Source: Kitasatospora terrestris (GTDB lineage: Bacteria; Actinomycetota; Actinomycetes; Streptomycetales; Streptomycetaceae). Taken from it: a stretch of DNA of 64,000 bases. The stretch is taken from contig NZ_BAABIS010000001.1 of NCBI RefSeq assembly GCF_039542905.1, forward strand, positions 8,432,001-8,496,000, in the 5' to 3' direction. The notes beneath the pieces were generated by a model, which saw only the letters and a list, made by a program, of their open reading frames with translations, was not told the origin of the DNA and ran no database searches. The position numbers were made by a program, and so were the translations under genes. Positions 1 through 8,522 of this stretch are shown in pieces (positions within the stretch are counted from its first letter, which is position 1; each line of letters begins with the position of its first letter).

Positions 1-306
1 CTCACCCAGTCCGGCAGTGCCCGAGGCGAGCAGGCGATCTCGGCCGTCCGCGGCGCCCCGCTCCCGCCTGCGCTCAAGCTGCTCGACCAGCGAGGAGTGC
101 GCATGATCCCGCAGACGCGGCGCAACAGCCTCGCCGTCGGCAGGATCGACAAGGCCGCCGGCATCGGCCTGGACGCCCCTGACTACCGCCGGCGCCTGGT
201 CGACGCGGCCCGCCGCTCGGCGACAGGTGATCCGGGCCCGTACTTCGCCGAGCTCAACCGGGCGTGGGCGCCGGCCCAGCGCGCCAACGCTCCGGCGAAC
301 CGGTAG
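1..306 (+). CDS. C-terminal part of an unrecognised protein (partial)
   Basis: The frame is open from the first base to a TAG at 304-306, so the gene probably begins outside the window. A GTG at 97 and an ATG at 103 could start a short protein of about 68 residues, but the GAGGA before them sits too close to be a convincing ribosome site. The tail is basic, with several Arg-Arg pairs. I recognise no family and infer no function. Confidence 0.5.
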   Translation, partial: LTQSGSARGEQAISAVRGAPLPPALKLLDQRGVRMIPQTRRNSLAVGRIDKAAGIGLDAPDYRRRLVDAARRSATGDPGPYFAELNRAWAPAQRANAPANR

Positions 307-559
307 CGCGAAGACGGCCTTCGCGGGCTCCGCCCGGCGTGCGTCGTGCCGCGGGAGCGCCGTGCGTCCGGCCGTGCCTTCGGCCGGGCGGAGCCTGCCG
401 TCCGTCCGGCCGTGCGAGGGGCCGCCGCCCCGCGGGCCGCGGGAGGCCGTGAGGCACCCGTCGGGCGGCCGCCGGTGGTCGTCGGAAGGCCGGCGGCGGC
501 CGTCGTGCGCCGCGGCCCCGGCGCGCGCGGCAGTCGAACCCCCCGCCGCGCGGCCCGGT

Positions 560-1228
560 TCAGCCCGCCTCCGCCGGAGCGGCGGCCCCGTCCGCCGCTC
601 CGGCGAGCACGTACAGCCCCGCCCGGGCGGCCAGCGCCGCGGACGCCGCGGCCCGGTCCGCCTCGGCCGGGCCGACCGGCTCGCCGGTGATGTACATCCG
701 CAGGTACAGCGGTGCCACCGTGGCCCGGATCACCTCGTGGCCGTCCGTCCCGGGCGGCACCTCGCCGCGCGCCACCGCCGCGTGCACCGCCGCCGCCGTG
801 ACGTCCCGCCGGTGGGCGAGCACCGAGGCCAGCGCCTCCCGGGCCTTCGGCGAGCCGGGCGCCGCCGCCACCATCGCCTCCAGCCACGCCCGGTGCGCCG
901 GGTCGCCGTTCAGGCGGACCACCGCGCGGGCCACCGTGCGCAGGTCGTCCTCCAGCGAGCCGGTGCCACCGAGCGTGATGCTCACCGCCAGCTCGTCCGC
1001 GAGGTCGACCACGATGTTCTCCAGGCTGCCCCAACGCCGGTACACCGTGGTCGCCGCCACCCCGGCCCGGGCGGCGATCCGCTCGATCCGGGTGGCGCCG
1101 TAGCCGGACTCGACCAGCTCGGCCAGCGCGGCCTCCAGGACCGAGGTGCGGGTGCGCGCCGTCCGGCCGCCGGGTCGCTGCGTACCGGGCGCGGGGGTGC
1201 GGGCGCCCGGGGTCTCGTTCTGCTCCAA
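560..1228 (-). CDS. TetR-family transcriptional regulator
   Basis: A 222-residue TetR-type repressor. The N-terminal helix-turn-helix (about residues 20-65) contains RIERIAARAGVAATTVYRRW, the usual three-helix TetR DNA-binding unit, and the rest is an all-helical ligand domain. I chose the TTG at 1228 because AAGGGGA lies six bases upstream; a longer frame would start at 1273, inside the operator region. It is divergent from the hydrolase-Rossmann fusion at 1320, with 91 bp between them holding two inverted repeats. Inference: it represses that gene and itself, and responds to a substrate of the neighbour. The ligand is unknown. Confidence 0.88.
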   Translation of the reverse strand: MEQNETPGARTPAPGTQRPGGRTARTRTSVLEAALAELVESGYGATRIERIAARAGVAATTVYRRWGSLENIVVDLADELAVSITLGGTGSLEDDLRTVARAVVRLNGDPAHRAWLEAMVAAAPGSPKAREALASVLAHRRDVTAAAVHAAVARGEVPPGTDGHEVIRATVAPLYLRMYITGEPVGPAEADRAAASAALAARAGLYVLAGAADGAAAPAEAG

Positions 1229-1251
1229 ATGAAATTCCCCTTGCGTTAAGC

Positions 1252-1276
1252 AGTGTGGTCTGCCAGGATCCACACT
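1252..1276. promoter_or_regulatory. Inverted repeat AGTGTGG-N11-CCACACT in divergent promoter
   Basis: Perfect 7-bp arms with an 11-bp spacer between the TetR gene and the hydrolase gene. It touches the longer palindrome at 1276-1297. It may be a second binding site or part of the promoter; I cannot tell which. Confidence 0.35.
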
Positions 1277-1297
1277 AATGCAGGAATGCCTGCATTA
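1276..1297. promoter_or_regulatory. Probable TetR operator, TAATGCAGG-N4-CCTGCATTA
   Basis: A perfect inverted repeat with 9-bp arms and a 4-bp spacer, lying between the divergent TetR start (1228) and the hydrolase start (1320). Size, symmetry and place match known TetR-family operators. That the adjacent TetR protein binds it is inference. Confidence 0.7.
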
Positions 1298-1319
1298 CGT
1301 CCCTGGGGGGAGTACTTCA

Positions 1320-2804
1320 GTGCACATGACCATTCCGCGGGTGGAGCACCGCCACGTCGAGGTCGGCGACGTCCGCGTCTTCTACCGCGAGGCCGGGCCG
1401 AGGGACGCGCCGACGCTGCTGCTCCTGCACGGCTTCCCGTCCGCCTCGCACCAGTTCCGCCGCCTGATCGACGCGCTCGGCAGCCGGTACCACCTGGTCG
1501 CCCCCGACTACCCGGGCTTCGGCCACACCGAGGCGCCGGAGACCTTCCCGTACAGCTTCGAGGCGCTGACCGACGTCGTCGAGGGGTTCGTCCGCGCGCT
1601 CGGGCTCAGCCGCTTCGCCCTCTACACCTTCGACTTCGGCGGCCCCGTCGGGCTACGCCTGGCCGCCCGCCACCCCGAGTGGATCACCGGCCTGGTCGTG
1701 CAGAACGCCAACGCCTACCAGGAGGGCCTCTCGGAGCTGGCCCTCGGTGCCGTCGCCAGCCGCACCGGCGTCCCCGGCGCCGCCGAGGCCGTCCAGGGCC
1801 TGTTCACCCTGCCGATGACCCGCGGCCAGTACGAGGGCGGCGCCGGCGACCCCGCCCGCGTCGCCCCCGACGGGTGGACGCTCGACCAGCACTTCCTCGA
1901 CATCCCCGGCCGCAAGGCCGCGCAGACCGCCCTCGCCCTCGACTACCACTCCAACGTCGAGCTCTACCCGGCCTGGCAGCAGTGGCTGCGCGACCACCGC
2001 CCGCCCACCCTGGTGCTCTGGGGCAGCAACGACGCCTTCTTCCTCCCTGCCGGCGCCCACGCCTACCGGCGCGACCTCCCCGACGCCGAGGTGCACCTCT
2101 TCGAGACCGGCCACTTCGCGCTGGAGGAGTGCCTGCCCGAGATCGCCCCGCTGATCGCCGGCTTCCTCGACCGCCTCCCCGTGCCGGCCCACACCCCCGC
2201 CGCCCGGCCGCTGAAGATCGCCGTCCTCGGCGCCGCCGGCAACCTCGGCAGCGCCGTCGCCGCCGAGGCCGCCCGCCGCGGCCACCAGGTCACCCCGCTC
2301 GGCCGCGCCGACGCCGACGCCACCGACGCCGGGGCCCTCGCCACCGTGCTCGCCGGCCACGACGCCGCCGTCGCCGCCCTCAAGGGCCCCGACCACCTGG
2401 TGCCGCGCGCCGCCCGGGCCCTCCTCGACGCACTCCCCGAGGCCGGCGTCGACCGCCTGCTGTTCATCGGCGGCGGCGGCAGCCTCGAGTACGCGCCCGG
2501 CCGGCGCTTCGTCGACTCGCCCCAGTTCCCGCCCCAGTACCTGGAGACCGCCCGCGACCAGGCCGCCGCCCTCGACCTGCTGCGCGGTGCCGACACCACC
2601 GTCGCCTGGACGTACGTCAGCCCCCCGCCCGTCCACCTCGTCCCCGGCGACCGCACCGGCAGCTACCGCGCCGAGGCCCGCGACACCCCGCTCACCGCCG
2701 CCGACGGCACCAGTCGCATCACCGTCGGCGATTACGCCTCCGCCGTCCTCGACGCCATCGAGCAGCGCACCTTCGTCCAGCAGCGGATCACCGCCGCGTA
2801 CTGA
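1320..2804 (+). CDS. Alpha/beta hydrolase fused to an NAD(P)-binding Rossmann domain
   Basis: Residues 1 to about 285 are an alpha/beta hydrolase of the epoxide hydrolase/haloalkane dehalogenase type. HGFP at 37-40 forms the oxyanion hole, the nucleophile elbow is TFDFGG with Asp105, and TGHFALEE near the end of the domain supplies the His. A Pro/Ala linker leads to a second domain starting at about 298 with IAVLGAAGNLG, a Rossmann dinucleotide motif of NmrA/SDR type. These two folds normally occur as separate proteins. GTG 1320 is chosen because GGGGGGAG lies seven bases upstream; ATG 1326 is also possible. An upstream in-frame ATG at 1278 falls inside the operator and is unlikely. The substrate is unknown; control by the divergent TetR is inferred. 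Confidence 0.88.
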   Translation: MHMTIPRVEHRHVEVGDVRVFYREAGPRDAPTLLLLHGFPSASHQFRRLIDALGSRYHLVAPDYPGFGHTEAPETFPYSFEALTDVVEGFVRALGLSRFALYTFDFGGPVGLRLAARHPEWITGLVVQNANAYQEGLSELALGAVASRTGVPGAAEAVQGLFTLPMTRGQYEGGAGDPARVAPDGWTLDQHFLDIPGRKAAQTALALDYHSNVELYPAWQQWLRDHRPPTLVLWGSNDAFFLPAGAHAYRRDLPDAEVHLFETGHFALEECLPEIAPLIAGFLDRLPVPAHTPAARPLKIAVLGAAGNLGSAVAAEAARRGHQVTPLGRADADATDAGALATVLAGHDAAVAALKGPDHLVPRAARALLDALPEAGVDRLLFIGGGGSLEYAPGRRFVDSPQFPPQYLETARDQAAALDLLRGADTTVAWTYVSPPPVHLVPGDRTGSYRAEARDTPLTAADGTSRITVGDYASAVLDAIEQRTFVQQRITAAY

Positions 2805-2965
2805 CCTCCCCCGGGGGCGGCCGTCCGGCCCCCACCTACCCACCGGCCGCCCCCGACGCACCACCGCAACACTCCCTCCTGCCCGCCCCCCGCCGGGCAG
2901 GAGGGGCCCACGTCCCGTCCCCACCCGTCCCGGCGGCCCCGTCCCGGCACCCCCGTATGCTCGGC

Positions 2966-3140
2966 ATGACCCGCAGATCCGGCGCCCGCCCCACCATGAA
3001 GGACGTCGCGGCCACCCTCGGCGCCACCGCCGCCCGCACCCTCTTCGCCCGCCTCGGCGGCGAGAGCGCCCCGGCCCGGACCCGCACCATCCCGACCCGC
3101 CTCATCCCCCGCGGCTCGGCGGAGACCCCGCCGCCCGTCA
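2966..3140 (+). pseudogene. Internally deleted LacI-family regulator remnant
   Basis: The frame begins with RPTMKDVAATLG, the typical first helix of a LacI-type DNA-binding domain. It then jumps straight to AARTLFARLGGE and IPTRLIPRGSAETPPP, which look like the last 40 or so residues of LacI proteins. Nearly the whole regulator, about 280 residues, is missing in between with the frame kept. No proper stop follows; the frame runs on into the convergent membrane protein gene. I read this as a deletion scar, not a functional small protein. Confidence 0.6.
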
Positions 3141-4418
3141 GGACGGCTTGGGGACCATCCGGGTCAGGCCCTTGCGGTCGTAGTAGCGGGTCATCGCGAA
3201 GCCGAAGACCAGGGCACCGACCAGGCCCAGGGCGATCATCACCCAGGCGCGGGCCAGGCCGGCGTCCGCCCGGGCGTCGAAGTAGAGGATCGAGCGGACG
3301 CCTCCGACCAGTTGGCGCATCGGCTCGAACGCGCCCAGGAAGCGGTAGAAGCCCGGCGTCGCCTCCAGCGGCACCGTCGCCCCCGAGGAGGGCAGCGCCA
3401 GGGCGATGAAGACGAACATCGCCACCAGCTGGCCGATCCCGCCGAACGCCGCATTGATCGCCTGCACTCCCAGGCCCACCGACAGGCAGGCGCAGAAGGA
3501 GAACAGCCACAGCAGCGGCAGGTGCGGCGCGTCCATGCCGAGCAGGCCGATCGTCGCCAGCATGATCATCGAGGTGGTGACCAGCGACAGCCCCGCCGTC
3601 ATGCCCATCTTCACCAGCAGCGTCTGCGTCCGGTCGATCGGCAGCGTCGGCCGCCGCGAGTGCCACGGCCCGATCTCGCTGTCCGCGTACCCGAGCGAGG
3701 TGTCCACCGCGTTGTGCACCAGGTTGGCGCTCAGGAACCCGGCCAGCACCAGCAGCAGCGTGTAGTAGAACGCGCTCAGCCCGAGCCCCGTGTGACGCCC
3801 GATCGGATGCCCCGGCCTGACCTGGACGTCCACCGGGTCCGCCAGCAGCAGCTGGTCCGTCGGGGACGCCTGCGGGGCCGCCGCCAGCAGTTGCTTGCCG
3901 ATCTCCAGCGAGGACCGGTGGGCCGCCTGCTGGGTGATCTGGCTCGCCAGCGACGAGCCCAGGCTGCCCACCCCCGGGTTGGTCAGAGCCGCCAGCACCG
4001 GTCGGGCCGACGCCCGGTCGGTGGTCAGCGCGGCGACGCTGCGGGTGAAGTCCTCCGGCACCTCCAGCGCGCCGTACACCTTGCCGGACGCCAGCTCGTC
4101 CTGCGCCTGCGCGCGCGTGAGCACCCGCCACTGGACCTGCCCGGGCGGGCTGTTCGCGACGATCGAGGCGGCCACCTCCGCGCCCAGCGGAGTGGTGTGG
4201 CCGGGCAGCGCCGGCCCCGTGTCCGAGTCCACGAGGGCGATCGGCATCCGGTGCAGGTGGTCCGACGGCGTCAGGATGCCGCCCATGTACAGCAGCGACA
4301 GCAGCAGTGCGACCAGGGCGCTGAGCACCCCGGGCACCACCCAGATCTTCGCGTGGCGCAGCACCGTCCCGGCGCGCGCCCCCGGCGGGGGCTGCTGCGG
4401 GGGATTCCCGGACGCCAT
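3138..4418 (-). CDS. YhgE/Pip-like ABC-2-type membrane protein
   Basis: A 426-residue integral membrane protein. A cytoplasmic Pro-rich N-terminus is followed by one membrane span (about 28-50). Then comes an extracellular region of about 180 residues rich in small polar residues, and a C-terminal block of five to six spans with a short RYYDRKGL tail. This layout matches DUF3533/YhgE-Pip and ABC-2-type permeases. ATG 4418 has GGAG four bases upstream. No ABC ATPase gene is adjacent, so a transport role is not shown. The stop overlaps the LacI remnant on the other strand. Confidence 0.72.
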   Translation of the reverse strand: MASGNPPQQPPPGARAGTVLRHAKIWVVPGVLSALVALLLSLLYMGGILTPSDHLHRMPIALVDSDTGPALPGHTTPLGAEVAASIVANSPPGQVQWRVLTRAQAQDELASGKVYGALEVPEDFTRSVAALTTDRASARPVLAALTNPGVGSLGSSLASQITQQAAHRSSLEIGKQLLAAAPQASPTDQLLLADPVDVQVRPGHPIGRHTGLGLSAFYYTLLLVLAGFLSANLVHNAVDTSLGYADSEIGPWHSRRPTLPIDRTQTLLVKMGMTAGLSLVTTSMIMLATIGLLGMDAPHLPLLWLFSFCACLSVGLGVQAINAAFGGIGQLVAMFVFIALALPSSGATVPLEATPGFYRFLGAFEPMRQLVGGVRSILYFDARADAGLARAWVMIALGLVGALVFGFAMTRYYDRKGLTRMVPKPS

Positions 4419-4545
4419 GGCACTCCAGCGGTTCGTCACGCCGGCCCGGGACACCACGCCCCGCGAGCCGGGCCCCCGGGGGCGGGGCGCACCACGACCA
4501 TAGGCGCCGCACCCGGAGCGCCCCGGCCGACACCTGCACCACTCA

Positions 4546-4650
4546 CCCGAACGCCCGAAGCCTGATCGCCCGAACCCGGATCGCCTGAACCCCGAACGCC
4601 CGAAGCCGGATCGCCTGAACCCCGAACGCCCGAAGCCGGATCGCCCGAAC
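4546..4650. repeat. Tandem 30-bp repeats between genes
   Basis: Two perfect copies of a 30-bp unit (4591-4620 and 4621-4650, the second varying at one base near its end) are preceded by one variant copy (4546-4575) and a half unit (4576-4590). The core is CCCGAACGCCCGAAG. It lies between two genes on the minus strand and in one reverse frame spells FGRSG repeats, but no start or coding context supports translation. Confidence 0.75.
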
Positions 4651-4693
4651 CGCGTCCGGCCGCCCGGTTCCCCGGCCCGGGCCGCAGGCCTGG

Positions 4694-5338
4694 CTACGCG
4701 CCGTCCGCCGGACGCAGCTCCACGAACAGGCCCCGGGCCCGCGCACCGTCCCCGAGCCGCCACGCCCCCTCGACGTAGGCGGCCGCCCCGTCCGAGACCA
4801 CCGAACCCGCCGCCAGCTCCCGCACCACCAGCAGCGACCTGCCGTCGGCCCAGGTCAGCACCGTCCCCGCCGCCGAGTCCGCCACGGTCGGGAGACCCGC
4901 GAGCGCGGTGCGCGTCGAACCGACCACCAGCTCGCGGTCCGGGGTGTCGCTCTCGTTCTGGTCCTGCGCCCGCACCCGGCCCTCGACCAGCGCGACCAGC
5001 TGCGCCACCGCCACCGGGTCCTGGCACGCGTCGTACGCCCACCGCCGCCCGAGCACCCCGTGCTCCATGGTCCCCACCAGCGCGGCGTCCGCGCCCTCCA
5101 GCGGCGCCCCGCGGTAGCTGAGCGGCACCAGGTACGACACCGGCTCCCCGCCCGCCGCGTCGGTGACCACCATGAACTCGATGCCCACCTCGCCCGCCGG
5201 GTCGTCCAGCCGGAAGCCACCCGCCTTCACCGGCTCCGGCGCCCCCGCCCCGCCCCGGTACCAGGGACGCGACGGCAGCCACTGCGTCAGCAGCTCCAGC
5301 TTCGACGGCTTCAGCTCGGTGTGGTGAATGACAGCCAT
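4694..5338 (-). CDS. Maltokinase N-terminal cap-like domain protein
   Basis: A 214-residue soluble protein that opens with MAVIHHTELKPSKLELL and a WLPSRPWY motif. This is typical of the cap domain found at the start of actinobacterial maltokinase (Mak) and of stand-alone relatives often labelled as glucan-branching associated. The kinase domain itself is absent, so this is a free cap domain and not an enzyme fragment; length is normal for such proteins. ATG 5338 follows an AGAGG. Maltokinase acts in the GlgE trehalose-to-glucan pathway, but no pathway gene is nearby, so the role here is open. Confidence 0.7.
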   Translation of the reverse strand: MAVIHHTELKPSKLELLTQWLPSRPWYRGGAGAPEPVKAGGFRLDDPAGEVGIEFMVVTDAAGGEPVSYLVPLSYRGAPLEGADAALVGTMEHGVLGRRWAYDACQDPVAVAQLVALVEGRVRAQDQNESDTPDRELVVGSTRTALAGLPTVADSAAGTVLTWADGRSLLVVRELAAGSVVSDGAAAYVEGAWRLGDGARARGLFVELRPADGA

Positions 5339-5477
5339 GTCCTCTGCGCCAACCCCTCGAACGGATCCCACGATGCACCGTCAGCATACGGAGCCCGCCC
5401 CGGGGGCCTCCCGGAGCACCCCTGCCCGCCGCACCGGGAGGCCGGAACGGCGGGCAGGGGCAGCCGCGGAGGGTCCG

Positions 5478-7958
5478 TCAGGCGCAGACCGCCCCGTTCA
5501 CCGTGAACGAGGCCGGCACCGGGTTCGCACCCGAGTACGTCGCCTGGAAGCCGAAGCTCCCGCTCGCCCCCGGCGCCAGCGTGCCGTTCCAGCCCGCGTC
5601 CCGGGCCGTCACCGCACTGCCCGACTGGGTCACCGTCGCGTTCCACGCGTTGCTGATCCGCTGGTCACCGGCGAAGGCCCAGCCCAGCGTCCAGCCGGAC
5701 ATCGTCGTCGTCCCGGTGTTCTTCACCGTGACCGTCGCCGTGAAGCCGTTGCCCCACGCGTTCTCCACCTTGTAGACCACCGCGCAGGAGGCCGCCGGCG
5801 GCGCCGAGTCGTCGTCCACCTCCGTCGCCGTGAACGTCGTCCCCTGCACCCCCGACCCGCCGACCGAGAACACCGCACTGCCCGCCGCCGCGTCCGCGTC
5901 CTGCGCCGCCGACACCGCGACCTGCTGCGGCGTCGACCAGTTGGCGGCGGTGAACACCAGCGCCGTCCCGGGCACCGACAGGTCGGTGTCGCCCGAGGCC
6001 CGCGCCACCGTCACCGTGACGCCCTGCGCGGGCGCCGCCGACAGCCGCACGCCCACCGTCGCCGAACCGCCCTCCGCGACCGACACCGCCGACGGCGTCA
6101 CCTGCACCGACGGCGTCACCGGCGCCGCCTTGCGCTCCGCCGCGAACGCCGCCAACCACGCCAGCGGGGCGTTCCAGTTGATCGCCACCTCGTTGGTCGA
6201 GTACGAGCCGATGTCGTCCACGTAGCACGCCGCCGGCGCGCACCCCGCCAACTGGGCCTTCGCCACGGGGTCCTCCAGCCCCGCGTTCGGGCCGCCCGCG
6301 AAGGAACCGGCCGGCGGGTGCGGCAGCGAGGCGTCGTTCTGGTGCGCCCAGAACCGGTGGTGCTGGTTCTCCGAGGCCCGCTCGCCGTAGCCCGTCACGT
6401 ACGAGCGGTCCAGCGCGTTGCGTCCCAGCAGGTAGTCCAGCGACTCCAGCGCGCCCGCCCGGTAGCGCTGCGCCCCGGTCAGCTCGAAGGCCACCGCCAG
6501 CACCACCGCGTTGTTCGCGACCTGGCTGTTGGAGCCCCACACGTAGCCGTCCGCCGGGATCGGCACCGCGTAGCCCTGGCCCGCCATCGTCGACAGGTAC
6601 CCGTCCGCCGCCGTGGTCAGCAGGCCGCGCACCCGCGCCAGGTCGTCCGCGGCCAGCGGCACCCCGGGCACGGTCGCCAGGGTGATCCGGCCCAGCGTCG
6701 CGGTGCCGCCCCACCAGAAGGCGTCGGCCGGCTTGGCGTGCAGCGGGGAGGAGGTCACCGCGTCCCGGAACTGCGACTCGCCGGTGGTGGCCAGCAGTTC
6801 GGCCGCCGCCCAGTAGAACTCGTCCGAGACGTCGGCGTCCTCGTACGCGCCGCCGCCGGTCGAGTCCGTCCCCGGCGCCAGCACGTTCGGGTTGGCCCTG
6901 GCCGCCGCCCAAGCCCGGCGCGCCGCGTCCAGGCAGCGGGAGGCGAAGGCCGCGTCGTACGGCGCGTAGACCCGTGCGCACTGCGCCGCGGTAGCCGCCA
7001 GGTTGAGCGTGGCGGCGGTCGACGGCTTGTGCAACTCGCGTTGCTGGTCGTCGAGTTCGGGGCGGGTCGGCAGGGCGGTCCACTGCGCGTCGTGCACCTT
7101 GTGGAAGGCCATGCCCTCCATCGGCCTGCCCGCCGGGACCTGCATCCGGAGCAGGAAGTCCAGCTCCCAGCGCGCCTCGTCCAGCACGTCCGGCACCCCG
7201 TTGCCGCGCTCGGGCACCCGCAGGGTCGAGTCGCCCAGCGCCGCCTCGCCGCCCGCGCGACGGGCCCGCTCGAAGGAGTTGACCACCTGCCAGACCGCGA
7301 TGCCGCCGTTCACCACGTACTTGCCCTGGTCGCCCGCGTCGTACCAGCCGCCGCGCACGTCCTGCCGGTAGTCGCAGACCCCGGCCTGGCAGGGTACGCC
7401 GGTGTCGCCCTTGTTCGGGGCCACGCCCAGGTGCCCGGCGGGGCGCCCGTACCCGCTGCCCGCCAGCGCCGCGTCGATCGCGATGCCGCTGCGCTGCTGG
7501 TAGAAGAACGACATGCTGTCGGCCCGCAGCCCGTCGTACAGCGCGGACGAGATGTCGAACGGGTGGCTCGCCTGGCCGCCGACCACCAGCGTGAAGCCGG
7601 TGCCGGTGCCGGTGTACGCACCGAAGTCCACCAGGTGCGTGGACTGGCCGGACGCCCGGTCGGCGCCGCGCACCGTGCTGTTGCCGGAGGCGACCACCGT
7701 GCCGCCGGCGTCCCGCAGTTGCCAGGCGAGCGGTGCGGTCGCCGAGCTGACCACGGTGGCCCGCTTGGGGCCGTCGGGCAGGTAGCCGAGCTGGTTGACC
7801 CGGACGGGGACGTCGGCCGCCGCGGCGACCGAGCCGACCGCGCCGGCGGGGGCCGCCGTCAGCGCGGTGGCGGTCAGACCGCCGGCGGCCAGCGCCAGGC
7901 CGGTGAGGAGAGCGGCCGCGCGACGCGACACGCGGCGTACGGAAGGGGCAGGAGGCAC
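5478..7958 (-). CDS. Secreted GH9 cellulase with CBM2
   Basis: An 826-residue secreted endoglucanase/cellobiohydrolase. An Arg-rich signal peptide ends at about residue 40. An Ig-like CelD_N domain begins with VPVRVNQLGYLP near residue 50, followed by the GH9 barrel. The barrel carries YDAGDQGKYV with the catalytic Asp pair near 203-210, HHRFWAHQN, and a C-terminal segment DDIGSYSTNEVAINWNAPLA containing the catalytic Glu. A Calx-beta-like spacer (about 615-715) and a CBM2 cellulose-binding module (724-826) close the protein. GTG 7958 is chosen for the GAGGAAGG upstream. A perfect CebR box lies 66 bp upstream, so expression is probably induced by cello-oligosaccharides. Confidence 0.93.
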   Translation of the reverse strand: MPPAPSVRRVSRRAAALLTGLALAAGGLTATALTAAPAGAVGSVAAAADVPVRVNQLGYLPDGPKRATVVSSATAPLAWQLRDAGGTVVASGNSTVRGADRASGQSTHLVDFGAYTGTGTGFTLVVGGQASHPFDISSALYDGLRADSMSFFYQQRSGIAIDAALAGSGYGRPAGHLGVAPNKGDTGVPCQAGVCDYRQDVRGGWYDAGDQGKYVVNGGIAVWQVVNSFERARRAGGEAALGDSTLRVPERGNGVPDVLDEARWELDFLLRMQVPAGRPMEGMAFHKVHDAQWTALPTRPELDDQQRELHKPSTAATLNLAATAAQCARVYAPYDAAFASRCLDAARRAWAAARANPNVLAPGTDSTGGGAYEDADVSDEFYWAAAELLATTGESQFRDAVTSSPLHAKPADAFWWGGTATLGRITLATVPGVPLAADDLARVRGLLTTAADGYLSTMAGQGYAVPIPADGYVWGSNSQVANNAVVLAVAFELTGAQRYRAGALESLDYLLGRNALDRSYVTGYGERASENQHHRFWAHQNDASLPHPPAGSFAGGPNAGLEDPVAKAQLAGCAPAACYVDDIGSYSTNEVAINWNAPLAWLAAFAAERKAAPVTPSVQVTPSAVSVAEGGSATVGVRLSAAPAQGVTVTVARASGDTDLSVPGTALVFTAANWSTPQQVAVSAAQDADAAAGSAVFSVGGSGVQGTTFTATEVDDDSAPPAASCAVVYKVENAWGNGFTATVTVKNTGTTTMSGWTLGWAFAGDQRISNAWNATVTQSGSAVTARDAGWNGTLAPGASGSFGFQATYSGANPVPASFTVNGAVCA

Positions 7959-8024
7959 GGGTGGGAGCCTTCCTCGGGTGGGGGAGTGGTGCGCGGGCGG
8001 GGAGCACGGGCGAGGGCGGGAGGG

Positions 8025-8038
8025 TGGGAGCGCTCCCA
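8025..8038. promoter_or_regulatory. CebR box (perfect TGGGAGCGCTCCCA)
   Basis: An exact match to the 14-bp palindrome bound by the cellobiose/cellotriose-responsive LacI-type repressor CebR in Streptomyces. It lies upstream of the GH9 cellulase start. No cebR gene is in the window; the regulator is assumed to be encoded elsewhere. Confidence 0.9.
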
Positions 8039-8099
8039 TGGCGTCCAATCAAGCCAGCCCGGACGGTGCCACGTCAAGACGCCGACGCAGAAAGGCCGT

Positions 8100-8315
8100 T
8101 CACCCGGGACGTCGCACCCCGGCGGCCTCCCGGTGGCCGGCCTCGGCCGGCGGCCGACGGCACCCCGCCGAGCGCGGCGCGGTGAGCGACTCCCAGGCCG
8201 GGTCCGGCCGGCCCGGCACGGTGCGGCCGGCGGCGCGCCACTGCCGGACGAGTTCGTGGTAGATCGGCACGTCCCGCTTGTGCAGAACCGTTTCTTCATC
8301 CGCAGGCGACTCCAT
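8100..8315 (-). CDS. Small protein of unknown function, paralogue of the protein at 43105-43347
   Basis: A 71-residue protein with a central motif QWRAAGRTVPG-RPDPAWESL. The protein encoded at 43105-43347 has QWRAAGRAVPG-TADPEWERL at the same place, so the two form a family. The C-terminus is basic and low in complexity. ATG 8315 is the first good start; no strong ribosome site is visible. It is divergent from a DUF4262 gene. No function can be assigned. Confidence 0.55.
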   Translation of the reverse strand: MESPADEETVLHKRDVPIYHELVRQWRAAGRTVPGRPDPAWESLTAPRSAGCRRPPAEAGHREAAGVRRPG

Positions 8316-8522
8316 GCCACCGTCAACGACCGACCCGGCCCTCGGGCACGCCGCCGTCAACCCGCCGACCGCCGGGAGCCGGGCCGGCCCGAACCCGGCG
8401 CACGTCCCGCGCTCCCGCGCGTCGAGCCGGTCACCCGTCCGAGTGGCCGCCGGACGGCCGGTCCCGGGCCTGCGCGCACGCCCCCGGGCGGGAGAACCGC
8501 CCCGATCTGCTTGGATACCCGG

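Noticed and set aside
1253..3409. 718-codon open frame on the plus strand over the hydrolase gene
   Set aside because: Arg/Pro-rich shadow of the true hydrolase frame; only the LacI-like piece at 2966-3140 inside it resembles protein.
4543..4746. Reverse frames coding for FGRSG or AIRLRAFGVQ repeats
   Set aside because: They arise from the 30-bp tandem DNA repeats; no start signal and no family.
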